In this document: one piece after another, positions 39,581-52,977 of the stretch
How the letters are laid out: each line of letters starts with the position of its first letter
Position numbering within the stretch: position 1 is the first letter of the stretch
Assembly: GCF_029227915.1 (NCBI RefSeq)
Contig: NC_079876.1
Coordinates: forward strand, 33,525,828 to 33,589,827
Direction: 5' to 3'
Length of the DNA stretch: 64,000 bases
Source of the DNA: Hydractinia symbiolongicarpus
Lineage: Eukaryota; Cnidaria; Hydrozoa; Anthoathecata; Hydractiniidae
The notes under the pieces: generated by a model
What the model was told of the DNA's origin: nothing
What the model saw: only the letters and a program-made list of their open reading frames with translations
The model's database searches: none
Made by a program: the position numbers and the translations under genes

Positions 39581-39970
39581 AGTTTTAAAAACTACATTTC
39601 ATTGACTTTCTAACAGTATCAATCCGTTTGAGAAACAACGGTTGAGTCACATATTCGTACCAACATATATTTAGCGATATTTTTCTCATATTACCACGTT
39701 GCATCGCTTTTAACAGTGAAACGATTGACTGCGGGACTTGATTGAACTGATTTTGGGCTGTGACCTTATAAATGTGATAAATGAGACAATTGGACTCCAA
39801 GAAAAAATATTCATCTTAATTTGACATGATTTCCGGAACTCAGCGATTACACTGGGCGCTGTGGTAGCGCTTCATTTAAAAATTTAGATAAATAAGTCAT
39901 TCTTTACCGTGCAACCAATCCTCGCCGTTATCGCGCGCTGAAGAAATAGTTTAAAAAACTACAATTCATT

Positions 39971-40306
39971 GACTTTCTAACGGGTTCAATGCGTTTGAGT
40001 TACAACGGTTGGGTCACATAATTGTACCAACATGTATTTAACGATATTTTTCTGATATTACTAGGTTGCATCGCTTTTAACAGGGAAACGATTGACTGTT
40101 GGACTTAATTGAACTGATTTTGGACTCCAAGAAATAACATTCTTCTTAATTTGACATGCTTGCCGGAACTCGGGGATTACACTGGACGCTGTGGTAACGC
40201 TTTATTTAAAAATTTAGATTAGTAAGACATTTTGTACTGTGAGACCAATCGAAGCCGTTAGGACGCGCCGAAGAAATAGAGACAGCTTCAAAAACTACAT
40301 TTCACT
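39971..40306 (+). repeat. Satellite B monomer, 336-bp type (module absent)
   Basis: TTTTGGACTCCAAGAAATAAC runs straight through. The GTGACCT...GAGACAATTGGACT module found in longer types is missing, which fits a deletion between two GGACT repeats about 37 bp apart. It also carries GGACGCTGTGGTAACGC in place of the usual GGGCGCTGTGGTAGCGC. Confidence 0.85.
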
Positions 40307-40678
40307 GACTTTCTAACAGTATCAGTCCGTTTGAGTTACAACGTTTGTGTCACATGTTCGCACAAACATGTATTTAGCGATATTTTCCGTTATTACCAGG
40401 TTGCATCGCTTTTAACAATGAAACGATTGACTGTGGGACTTAATTGACCTAACTTTGGACCCTGACCTGATAAATGTGATAAATGAGACAATTGGCCTCC
40501 AAGAAATAACATTCATCTTAATTTGACATGATTTCCGGAACTCAGCGATTACACTGGGCGCTGTGGTAGCGCTTCATTTAAAAATTTAGATAAATAAGTC
40601 ACTTTTTACTGTGAGACCAATTGAAGCCGTTAGGACGCGCCGAAGAAATAGAGACAGCTTCAAAAACTACATTTCACT
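40307..40678 (+). repeat. Satellite B monomer, 372-bp type (one module)
   Basis: Contains one copy of the module CCTGACCTGATAAATGTG...GAGACAATTGG. It carries ACATGT...ACATGT (40352-40357 and 40366-40371), a short inverted repeat seen in this type and disrupted in others. Confidence 0.85.
40558..40572 (+). repeat. Satellite B hairpin GCGCT-GTGGT-AGCGC (example)
   Basis: A perfect 5-bp stem with a 5-base loop, present in many B monomers. Other monomers have one-sided changes (GACGCT...AACGC, GCGTT...AGCGC, GCGAT...AGCGC), so pairing is not maintained by compensating changes. Confidence 0.5.
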
Positions 40679-41094
40679 GACTTTCTAACAGTATCAATCC
40701 GCTTCAGATACAACGGTTGCGTCACATATTCGTGCCAACATATATTTAGCGATATTTTTCTCATATTACCACGTTGCATCGCTTTTAACAGTGAAACGAT
40801 TGACTGTGGGACTTAATTGAACTGATTTTGGACTGTGACCTTAAAAATGTTATAAGTGAGACAATTGGACTTCAAAAATGACCTGATAAATGTGATAAAG
40901 GAGACAATTGGACTCCAAGAAATAACATTCATCTTAATTTGACATGATTTCCGGAACCCAGCGATTTCACTGGGCGCTGTGGTAGCGCTTCATTTAAAAA
41001 TTTAGATAAATAAGTCATTTTTTACTGTGGGACCAATCGTAGCCGTTATCGCGCGCTGAAGAAATAGCGACAGTTTTAAAAACTACATTTCGTT
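40679..41094 (+). repeat. Satellite B monomer, 416-bp type (two modules)
   Basis: The module is present twice: one unit starts at GACCTTAAAAATG (40837) and the next at GACCTGATAAATG (40880), 43 bp apart, each ending with GAGACAATTGGACT. The same type recurs at 42133, 42549, 46787-47203 and later. Two such monomers sit side by side at 42133-42964. Confidence 0.85.
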
Positions 41095-43300
41095 GACTTT
41101 CTAAAGGTATCAATACGCTTCAGATACAACGGTAGGGTCACATATTCGTACCAACATGTATTTAACGATATTTTTCTGATATTACTAGGTTGCATCGCTT
41201 TTAACAGGGAAACGATTGACTGTGGGACTTAATTGAACTGATTTTGGGCTCCAAGAAATAATATTCATCTTAATTTGACATGATTTCCGGAACTCAGCGA
41301 ATACACTGGGCGCTGTGGTAGCGCTTCATTTAAAAATTTAGATAAATAAGTCATTCTTTACCGTGCAACCAATCCTCGCCCTTATCGCGCGCTGAAGAAA
41401 TAGTTTAAAAAACTACAATTCATTGACTTTCTAACGGGCTCAATGCGTTTGAATTACAACGGTTGGGTCACATATTTGTACCAACATGTATTTAACGATA
41501 TTTTTCTGATATTACTAGGTTGCATCGCTTTTAACAGGGAAACGATTGACTGTTGGACTTAATTGAACTGATTTTGGACTCCAAGAAATAACATTCTTCT
41601 TAATTTGACATGCTTGCCGGAACTCAGCGATTACACTGGACGCTGTGGTAACGCTTTATTTAAAAATTTAGATTAGTAAGACATTGTGTACTGTGAGACC
41701 AATCGAAGCCGTCAGGACGCGCCGAAGAAATAGAGACAGCTTCAAAAACTACATTTCACTGACTTTCTAACAGTATCAGTCCGTTTGACTTACAACGTTT
41801 GTGTCACATGTTCGCACAAACATGTATTTAGCGATATTTTCCATTATTACCAGGTTGCATCGCTTTTAACAATGAAACGATTGACTGTGGGACTTAATTG
41901 ACCTAACTTTGGACCCTGACCTGATAAATGTGATAAATGAGACAATTGGCTTCCAAGAAATAACATTCATCTTAATTTGACATGATTTCCGGAACTCAGC
42001 GATTACACTGGGCGCTGTGGTAACGCTTCATTTAAAAATTTAGATAATTAAGTCACTTTTTACTGTGAGACCAATCGAAGCCGTTAGGACGCGCCGAAGG
42101 AATAGAGACAGCTTAGAAAACTACATTTCACTGACTTTCTAACAGTATCAATCCGCTTCAGATACAACGGTTGCGTCACATATTCGTGCCAACATATATT
42201 TAGCGATATTTTTCTCATATTACCACCTTGCATCGCTTTTAACAGTGAAACTATTGACTGTGGGACTTAATTGAACTGATTTTGGACTGTGACCTTAAAA
42301 ATGTTATAAGTGAGACAATTGGACTTCAAAAATGACCTGATAAATGTGATAAAGGAGACAATTGGACTCCAAGAAATAACATTCATCTTAATTTGACATG
42401 ATTTCCGGAACTCAGCGATTACACTGGGCGCTGTGGTAGCGCTTCATTTAAAAATTTAGATAAATAAGTCACTTTTTACTGTGAGACCAATTGAAGCCGT
42501 TAGGACGCGCCGAAGAAATAGAGACAGCTTCAAAAACTACATTTCACTGACTTTCTAACAGTATCAATCCGCTTCAGATACAACGGTTGCGTCACATATT
42601 CGTGCCAACATATATTTAGCGATATTTTTCTCATATTACCACGTTGCATCGCTTTTAACAGTGAAACGATTGACTGTGGGACTTAATTGAACTGATTTTG
42701 GACTGTGACCTTAAAAATGTTATAAGTGAGACAATTGGACTTCAAAAATGACCTGATAAATGTGATAAAGGAGACAATTGGACTCCAAGAAATAACATTC
42801 ATCTTAATTTGACATGATTTCCGGAACCCAGCGATTACACTGGGCGCTGTGGTAGCGCTTCATTTAAAAATTTAGATAAATAAGTCATTTTTTACTGTGG
42901 GACCAATCGTAGCCGTTATCGCGCGCTGAAGAAATAGCGACAGTTTTAAAAACTACATTTCGTTGACTTTCTAAAGGTATCAATACGCTTCAGATACAAC
43001 GGTAGGGTCACATATTCGTACCAACATGTATTTAACGATATTTTTCTGATATTACTAGGTTGCATCGCTTTTAACAGGGAAACGATTGACTGTGGGACTT
43101 AATTGAACTGATTTTGGGCTCCAGGAAATAACATTCTTCTTAATTTGACATGATTGCCGCAACTCAACGATTACACTGGGCGCTGTGGTAGCGCTTCATT
43201 TAAAAATTTAGATGAATAAGTCATTCTTTACCGTTGGACCAATCCTAGCCCTTATCGAGCGCTGAAGAAATAGTGACAGTTTCAAAAACTACATTTCATT

Positions 43301-43637
43301 GAATTTCTAACGGTGTCAGTTCGTTTGAGTTTCAACGGTTGGGTCATATGTTCGTACCAACATGTATTTAGCGATATTTTTCTGATATTACTAGATTGCA
43401 TCGCTTTTAACAATGAAACGATTGACTGTGGGACTTGATTGAACTAACTTTGGACTGTGACCTGAGAAATGTGATAAATGAGACAATTGGCCTCCAAGAA
43501 ATAACATTCATGTTAACTTGACATGATTGCCGGAACTCAGCGATTACACGGGGCGATGTGGTAGCGCTTCATTTTGAAATCCTAGCCGTTATGCCGCGCT
43601 GAAGAAACAGAGACAGTTTCAAAAACTACATTTCATT
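43301..43637 (+). repeat. Satellite B monomer, 337-bp type (3' deletion)
   Basis: Keeps the GACCTGA module but lacks about 36 bp near its end: CGCTTCATTTTGAAATCCTAGCC replaces the longer CGCTTCATTTAAAAATTTAGATAAATAAG...CC. Its length therefore matches the 336-bp type by a different deletion. It also has GAATTTCTAA in place of GACTTTCTAA. Confidence 0.8.
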
Positions 43638-45711
43638 GACTTTCTAACAGTATCAATCCGTTTGAGAAACAACGGTTGAGTCACATATTCGTACCAACAT
43701 GTATTTCGTGATATCTTTCCGGTATTACTAGGTTGTATCGCTTTTAACAGTGAAACGATTGACTGTGGGACTTTATTGAACTGATTTTGGGCTGTGACCT
43801 TTTAAATGTGGTAAATGAGACAATTGGACTCCAAGAAATAATATTCATCTTAATTTGACATGATTTCCGGAACTCAGCGAATACACTGGGCGCTGTGGTA
43901 GCGCTTCATTTAAAAATTTAGATAAAAAAGTCATTCTTTACCGTGCAACCAATCCTCGACGTTATCGCGCGCTGAAGAAATTGTTTAAAAAACTACAATT
44001 CATTGACTTTCTAACGGTGTCAATGCGTTTGAGTTACAACGGTTGGGTCACATAGTTGTACCAACATGTATTTAACGATATTTTTCTGATATTACTAGGT
44101 TGCATCGCTTTTAACAGGGAAACGATTGACTGTTGGTCTTAATTGAACTGATTTTGGACTCCAAGAAATAACATTCTTCTTAATTTGACATGCTTGCCGG
44201 AACTCAGCGATTACACTGGACGCTGTGGTATGGCTTTATTTAAAAATTTAGATTAGTAAGACATTTTGTACTGTGAGACCAATCGAAGCCGTTAGGACGC
44301 GCCGAAGAAATAGAGACAGCTTCAAAACTACATTTCACTGACTTTCTAACAGTATCAGTCCGTTTGAGTTACAACGTTTGTGTCACATGTTCGCACAAAC
44401 ATGTATTTAGCGATATTTTCCGTTATTACCTGGTTGCATCGCTTTTAACAATGAAACGATTGACTGTGGGACTTAATTGACCTAACTTTGGACCCTGACC
44501 TGATAAATGTGATAAATGAGACAATTGGCCTCCAAGAAATAACATTCATCTTAATTTGACATGATTGCCGGAACTCAGCGATTACACTGGGCGTTGTGGT
44601 AGCGCTTCATTTTAAAATCCTAGCCGTTATGCCGCGCTGAAGAAACAGAGACAGTTTCAAAACTACGTTTCATTGACTTTCTAACAGTATCAATCCGTTT
44701 GAGTTACAACAGCTGAGTCACATATTCGTACCAACATGTATTTCGTGATATCTTTCCGGTATTACTAGGTTGTATCGCTTTTAACAGTGAAACGATTGAC
44801 TGTGGGACTTTATTGAACTGATTTTGGGCTGTGACCTTATAAATGTGGTAAATGAGACAATTGGACTCCAAGAAATAATATTCATCTTAATTTGACATGA
44901 TTTCCGGAACTCAGCGAATACACTGGGCGCTGTGGTAGCGCTTCATTTAAAAATTTAGATAAAAAAGTCATTCTTTACCGTGCAACCAATCCTCGACGTT
45001 ATCGCGCGCTGAAGAAATTGTTTAAAAAACTACAATTCATTGACTTTCTAACGGTGTCAATGCGTTTGAGTTACAACGGTTGGGTCACATAGTTGTACCA
45101 ACATGTATTTAACGATATTTTTCTGATATTACTAGGTTGCATCGCTTTTAACAGGGAAACGATTGACTGTTGGACTTAATTGAACTGATTTTGGACTCCA
45201 AGAAATAACATTCTTCTTAATTTGACATGCTTGCCGGAACTCAGCGATTACACTGGACGCTGTGGTATGGCTTTATTTAAAAATTTAGATTAGTAAGACA
45301 TTTTGTACTGTGAGACCAATCGAAGCCGTTAGGACGCGCCGAAGAAATAGAGACAGCTTCAAAACTACATTTCACTGACTTTCTAACAGTATCAGTCCGT
45401 TTGAGTTACAACGTTTGTGTCACATGTTCGCACAAACATGTATTTAGCGATATTTTCCGTTATTACCTGGTTGCATCGCTTTTAACAATGAAACGATTGA
45501 CTGTGGGACTTAATTGACCTAACTTTGGACCCTGACCTGATAAATGTGATAAATGAGACAATTGGCCTCCAAGAAATAACATTCATCTTAATTTGACATG
45601 ATTGCCGGAACTCAGCGATTACACTGGGCGTTGTGGTAGCGCTTCATTTTAAAATCCTAGCCGTTATGCCGCGCTGAAGAAACAGAGACAGTTTCAAAAC
45701 TACGTTTCATT
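43638..45711 (+). repeat. 1037-bp satellite B trimer, two tandem copies
   Basis: Monomers of 367, 335 and 335 bp are repeated: boxes fall at 43638, 44005, 44340, 44675, 45042, 45377 and 45712. The second copy differs from the first by few bases. Confidence 0.88.
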
Positions 45712-48700
45712 GACTTTCTAACAGTATCAATCCGTTTGAGTTACAACAGCTGAGTCACATATTCGTACCAACATGTATTTCGTGATATCTTTCCGGTATT
45801 ACTAGGTTGTATCACTTTTAACAGTGAAACGATTGACTGTGGGACTTTATTCAACTGATTTTGGGCTGTGACCTTATAAATGTGATAAATGAGACAATTG
45901 GACTCCAAGAAATAATATTCATCTTAATTTGACATGATTTCCGGAACTCAGCGAATACACTGGGCGCTGTGGTAGCGCTTCATTTAAAAATTTAGATAAA
46001 TAAGTCATTCTTTACCGTGCAACCAATCCTCGCCCTTATCGCGCGCTGAAGAAATAGTTTAAAAAACTACAATTCATTGACTTTCTAACGGGTTCAATGC
46101 GTTTGAATTACAACGGTTGGGTCACATATTTGTACCAACATGTATTTAACGATATTTTTCTGATATTACTAGGTTGCATCGCTTTTAACAGCGAAACGAT
46201 TGACTGTTGGACTTAATTGAACTGATTTTGGACTCCAAGAAATAACATTCTTCTTAATTTGACATGCTTGCCGGAACTCAGCGATTACACTGGACGCTGT
46301 GGTAACGCTTTATTTAAAAATTTAGATTAGTAAGACATTGTGTACTGTGAGACCAATCGAAGCCGTCAGGACGCGCCGAAGAAATAGAGACAGCTTCAAA
46401 AACTACATTTCACTGACTTTCTAACAGTATCAGTCCGTTTGACTTACAACGTTTGTGTCACATGTTCGCACAAACATGTATTTAGCGATATTTTCCGTTA
46501 TTACCAGGTTGCATCGCTTTTAACAATGAAACGATTGACTGTGGGACTTAATTGACCTAACTTTGGACCCTGACCTGATAAATGTGATACATGAGACAAT
46601 TGGCTTCCAAGAAATAACATTCATCTTAATTTGACATGATTTCCGGAACTTAGCGATTACACTGGGCGCTGTGGTAACGCTTCATTTAAAAATTTAGATA
46701 AATAAGTCACTTTTTACTGTGAGACCAATCGAAGCCGTTAGGACGCGCCGAAGGAATAGAGACAGCTTAGAAAACTACATTTCACTGACTTTCTAACAGT
46801 ATCAATCCGCTTCAGATACAACGGTTGCGTCACATATTCGTGCCAACATATATTTAGCAATATTTTTCTCATATTACCACGTTGCATCGCCTTTAACAGT
46901 GAAACGATTGACTGTGGGACTTAATTGAACTGATTTTGGACTGTGACCTTAAAAATGTTATAAGTGAGACAATTGGACTTCAAAAATGACCTGATAAATG
47001 TGATAAAGGAGACAATTGGACTCCAAGAAATAACATTCATCTTAATTTGACATGATTTCCGGAACTCAGCGATTACACTGGGCGCTGTGGTAGCGCTTCA
47101 TTTAAAAATTTAGATAAATAAGTCATTTTTTACTGTGGGACCAATCGTAGCCGTTATCGCGCGCTGAAGAAATAGCGACAGTTTTAAAAACTACATTTCA
47201 TTGACTTTCTAAAGGTATCAATACGCTTCAGATACAACGGTAGGGTCACATATTCGTACCAACATGTATTTAACGATATTTTTCTGATATTACGAGATTG
47301 CATCGCTTTTAACAATGAAACGATTGACTGTGGGACTTGATTTAACTAACTTTGGACTGTGACCTGAGAAATGTGATAAATGAGACAATTGGCCTCCAAG
47401 AAATAACATTCATCTTAATTTGACATGATTGCCGGAACTCAGCGATTACACTGGGCGTTGTGGTAGCGCTTCATTTTAAAATCCTAGCCGTTATGCCGCG
47501 CTGAAGAAACAGAGACAGTTTCAAAACTACGTTTCATTGACTTTCTAACAGTATCAATCCGTTTGAGTTACAACAGCTGAGTCACATATTCGTACCAACA
47601 TGTATTTCGTGATATCTTTCCGGTATTACTAGGTTGTATCACTTTTAACAGTGAAACGATTGACTGTGGGACTTTATTCAACTGATTTTGGGCTGTGACC
47701 TTATAAATGTGATAAATGAGACAATTGGACTCCAAGAAATAATATTCATCTTAATTTGACATGATTTCCGGAACTCAGCGAATACACTGGGCGCTGTGGT
47801 AGCGCTTCATTTAAAAATTTAGATAAATAAGTCATTCTTTACCGTGCAACCAATCCTCGCCCTTATCGCGCGCTGAAGAAATAGTTTAAAAAACTACAAT
47901 TCATTGACTTTCTAACGGGTTCAATGCGTTTGAATTACAACGGTTGGGTCACATATTTGTACCAACATGTATTTAACGATATTTTTCTGATATTACTAGG
48001 TTGCATCGCTTTTAACAGGGAAACGATTGACTGTTGGACTTAATTGAACTGATTTTGGACTCCAAGAAATAACATTCTTCTTAATTTGACATGCTTGCCG
48101 GAACTCAGCGATTACACTGGACGCTGTGGTAACGCTTTATTTAAAAATTTAGATTAGTAAGACATTGTGTACTGTGAGACCAATCGAAGCCGTCAAGACG
48201 CGCCGAAGAAATAGAGACAGCTTCAAAAACTACATTTCACTGACTTTCTAACAGTATCAGTCCGTTTGACTTACAACGTTTGTGTCACATGTTCGCACAA
48301 ACATGTATTTAGCGATATTTTCCGTTATTACCAGGTTGCATCGCTTTTAACAATGAAACGATTGACTGTGGGACTTAATTGACCTAACTTTGGACCCTGA
48401 CGTGATAAATGTGATAAATGAGACAATTGGCTTCCAAGAAATAACATTCATCTTAATTTGACATGATTTCCGGAACTCAGCGATTACACTGGGCGCTGTG
48501 GTAACGCTTCATTTAAAAATTTAGATAAATAAGTCACTTTTTACTGTGAGACCAATCGAAGCCGTTAGGACGCGCCGAAGGAATAGAGACAGCTTAGAAA
48601 ACTACATTTCACTGACTTTCTAACAGTATCAATCCGCTTCAGATACAACGCTTGCGTCACATATTCGTGCCAACATATATTTAGCGATATTTTTCTCATA

Positions 48701-51192
48701 TTACCACGTTGCATCGCCTTTAACAGTGAAACGATTGACTGTGGGACTTAATTGAACTGATTTTGGACTGTGACCTTAAAAATGTTATAAGTGAGACAAT
48801 TGGACTTCAAAAATGACCTGATAAATGTGATAAAGGAGACAATTGGACTCCAAGAAATAACATTCATCTTAATTTGACATGATTTCCGGAACTCAGCGAT
48901 TACACTGGGCGCTGTGGTAGCGCTTCATTTAAAAATTTAGATAAATTAGTCATTTTTTACTGTGGGACCAATCGTAGCCGTTATCGCGCGCTGAAGAAAT
49001 AGCGACAGTTTTAAAAACTACATTTCATTGACTTTCTAAAGGTATCAATACGCTTCAGATACAACGGTAGGGTCACATATTCGTACCAACATGTATTTAA
49101 CGATATTTTTCTGATATTACGAGATTGCATCGCTTTTAACAATGAAACGATTGACTGTGGGACTTAATTGAACTAACTTTGGACCCTGACCTGATAAATG
49201 TGATAAATGAGACAATTGGCCTCCAAGAAATAACATTCATTCTAATTTGACATGATTGCCGGAACTCAGCGATTACACTGGGCGTTGTGGTAGCGCTTCA
49301 TTTTAAAATCCTAGCCGTTATGCCGCGCTGAAGAAACAGAGACAGTTTCAAAACTACGTTTCATTGACTTTCTAACAGTATCAATCCGTTTGAGTTACAA
49401 CAGCTGAGACACATATTCGTACCAACATGTATTTCGTGATATCTTTCCGGTATTACCAGGTTGTATCACTTTTAACAGTGAAACGATTGACTGTGGGACT
49501 TTATTCAACTGATTTTGGGCTGTGACCTTATAAATGTGATAAATGAGACAATTGGACTCCAAGAAATAACATTCATCTTAATTTGACATGATTTCCGGAA
49601 CTCAGCGATTACACTGGGCGCTGTGGTAGCGCTTCATTTAAAAATTTAGATAAATAAGTCATTCTTTACCGTGCAACCAATCCTCGCCCTTATCGCGCGC
49701 TGAAGAAATAGTTTAAAAAACTACAATTCATTGACTTTCTAACGGGTTCAATGCGTTTGAATTACAACGGTTGGGTCACATATTTGTACCAACATGTATT
49801 TAACGATATTTTTCTGATATTACTAGGTTGCATCGCTTTTAACAGGGAAACGATTGACTGTTGGACTTAATTGAACTGATTTTGGACTCCAAGAAATAAC
49901 ATTCTTCTTAATTTGACATGCTTGCCGGAACTCAGCGATTACACTGGACGCTGTGGTAACGCTTTATTTAAAAATTTAGATTAGTAAGACATTTTGTACT
50001 GTGAGACCAATCGAAGCCGTCAGGACGCGCCGAAGAAATAGAGATAGCTTCAAAAACTACATTTCACTGACTTTCTAACAGTATCAGTCCGTTTGACTTA
50101 CAACGTTTGTGTCACATGTTCGCACAAACATGTATTTAGCGATACTTTCCGTTATTACCAGGTTGCATCGCTTTTAACAATGAAACGATTGACTGTGGGA
50201 CTTAATTGACCTAACTTTGGACCCTGACCTGATAAATGTGATAAATGAGACAATTGGCTTCCAAGAAATAACATTCATCTTAATTTGACATGATTTCCGG
50301 AACTCAGCGATTACACTGGGCGCTGTGGTAACGCTTCATTTAAAAATTTAGATAAATAAGTCACTTTTTACTGTGAGACCAATCGAAGCCGTTAGGACGC
50401 GCCGAAGGAATAGAGACAGCTTAGAAAACTACATTTCACTGACTTTCTAACAGTATCAATCCGCTTCAGATACAACGGTTGCGTCACATATTCGTGCCAA
50501 CATATATTTAGCGATATTTTCTCATATTACCACGTTGCATCGCTTTTAACAGTGAAACGATTGACTGTGGGACTTAATTGAACTGATTTTGGACTGTGAC
50601 CTTAAAAATGTTATAAGTGAGACAATTGGACTTCAAAAATGACCTGATAAATGTGATAAAGGAGACAATTGGACTCCAAGAAATAACATTCATCTTAATT
50701 TGACATGATTTCCGGAACTCAGCGATTACACTGGGCGCTGTGGTAGCGCTTCATTTAAAAATTTAGATAAATAAGTCATTTTTTACTGTGGGACCAATCG
50801 TAGCCGTTATCGCGCGCTGAAGAAATAGCGACAGTTTTAAAAACTACATTTCATTGACTTTCTAAAGGTATCAATACGCTTCAGATACAACGGTAGGGTC
50901 ACATATTCGTACCAACATGTATTTAACGATATTTTTCTGATATTACGAGATTGCATCGCTTTTAACAATGAAACGATTGACTGTGGGACTTGATTGAACT
51001 AACTTTGGACTGTGACCTGAGAAATGTGATAAATGAGACAATTGCCCTCCAAGAAATAACATTCATCTCAATTTGACATGATTGCCGGAACTCAGCGATT
51101 ACACTGGGCGATGTGGTAGCGCTTCATTTTGAAATCCTAGCCGTTATGCCGCGCTGAAGAAACAGAGACAGTTTCAAAAACTACATTTCATT
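45712..51192 (+). repeat. 1827-bp satellite B pentamer, three tandem copies
   Basis: Equivalent boxes at 45712, 47539, 49366 and 51193 are each 1827 bp apart. The unit is monomers of about 367, 336, 372, 416 and 336 bp. The copies are nearly identical, with single-base differences. This is the most regular HOR in the window. Confidence 0.9.
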
Positions 51193-52200
51193 GACTTTCT
51201 AACAGTATCAATCCGTTTGAGAAACAACGGTTGTGTCACATATTCGTACCAACATGTATTTCGTGATATCTTTCCGGTATTACTAGGTTGTATCGCTTTT
51301 AACAGTGAAACGATTGACTGTGGGACTTTATTGAACTGATTTTGGGCTGTGACCTTATAAATGTGATAAATGAGACAATTGGACTCCAAGAAATAATATT
51401 CATCTTAATTTGACATGATTTCCGGAACTCAGCGATTACACTGGGCGCTGTGGTAGGGCTTCATTTAAAAATTTAGATAAATAAGTCATTTTTTACTGTG
51501 GGACCAATCGTAGCCGTTATCGCGCGCTGAAGAAATAGCGACAGTTTTAAAAACTACATTTCATTGACTTTCTAAAGGTATCAATACGCTTCAGATACAA
51601 CGGTAGGGTCACATATTCGTACCAACATGTATTTAACGATATTTTTCTGATATTACGAGATTGCATCGCTTTTAACAATGAAACGATTGACTGTGGGACT
51701 TGATTGAACTAACTTTGGACTGTGACCTGAGAAATGTGATAAATGAGACAATTGCCCTCCAAGAAATAACATTCATCTCAATTTGACATGATTGCCGGAA
51801 CTCAGCGATTACACTGGGCGATGTGGTAGCGCTTCATTTTGAAATCCTAGCCGTTATGCCGCGCTGAAGAAACAGAGACAGTTTCAAAAACTACATTTCA
51901 TTGACTTTCTAACAGTATCAATCCGTTTGAGAAACAACGGTTGAGTCACATATTCGTACCAACATGTATTTCGTGATATCTTTCCGGTATTACTAGGTTG
52001 TATCGCTTTTAACAGTGAAACGATTGACTGTGGGACTTTATTGAACTGATTTTGGGCTGTGACCTTATAAATGTGATAAATGAGACAATTGGACTCCAAG
52101 AAATAATATTCATCTTAATTTGACATGATTTCCGGAACTCAGCGATTACACTGGGCGCTGTGGTAGGGCTTCATTTAAAAATTTAGATAAATAAGTCATT
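50780..52200 (+). repeat. 710-bp satellite B dimer, two tandem copies
   Basis: 50855/51565 and 51193/51903 are pairs at offset 710. The two copies are almost identical (one difference is TTGTGTCACA against TTGAGTCACA), so this is among the youngest events here. Confidence 0.85.
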
Positions 52201-52977
52201 CTTTACCGTGCAACCAATCCTCGCCGTTATCGCGCGCTGAAGAAATTGTTTAAAAAACTACAATTCATTGACTTTCTAACGGTGTCAATGCGTTTGAGTT
52301 ACAACGGTTGGGTCACATATTTGTACCAACATGTATTTAACGATATTTTTCTGATATTACTAGGTTGCATCGCTTTTAACAGGGAAACGATTGACTGTGG
52401 GACTTAATTGAACTGATTTTGGACTCCAAGAAATAACATTCTTCTTAATTTGACATGTTTGCCGGAACTCAGCGATTACACTGGACGCTGTGGTAACGCT
52501 TTATTTAAAAATTTAGATTAGTAAGACATTTTGTACTGTGAGACCAATCGAAGCCGTTAGGACGCGCCGAAGAAATAGAGACAGCTTCAAAAACTACATT
52601 TCACGGACTTTCTAACAGAATCAGTCCGTTTGAGTTACATCGTTAGTGTCACATATTCGTACAAACATGTATTTAGCGATATTTTCCGTTATTACCAGGT
52701 TGCATCGCTTTTAACAATGAAACGATTGACTGTGGGACTTAATTGACCTAACTTTGGACCCTGACCTGATAAATGTGATAAATGAGACAATTGGATTCCA
52801 AGAAAGAACATTCTTCTTAATTTAACATGATTTCCGGAACTCAGCGATTACACTGGGCGCTGTGGTAGCGCTTCATTTAAAAATTTAGATAAATAAGTCA
52901 CTTTTTACTGTGAGACCAATTGAAGCCGTTAGGACGCGCCGAAGAAATAGAGACAGCTTCAAAAACTACATTTCACT

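Larger units (their letters stand above)
39971..42878 (+). repeat. 1454-bp satellite B tetramer, two tandem copies
   Basis: GACTTTCTAA boxes at 39971, 40307, 40679 and 41095 recur at 41425, 41761, 42133 and 42549, each 1454 bp later. The monomer order is 336/330, 372 or 336, 372/416 and 416. Confidence 0.8.

Noticed and set aside
40558-40572. Intrinsic transcription terminator or structured RNA element
   Set aside because: The 5-bp stem is not followed by a T-run, and stem changes in other monomers are not compensated.
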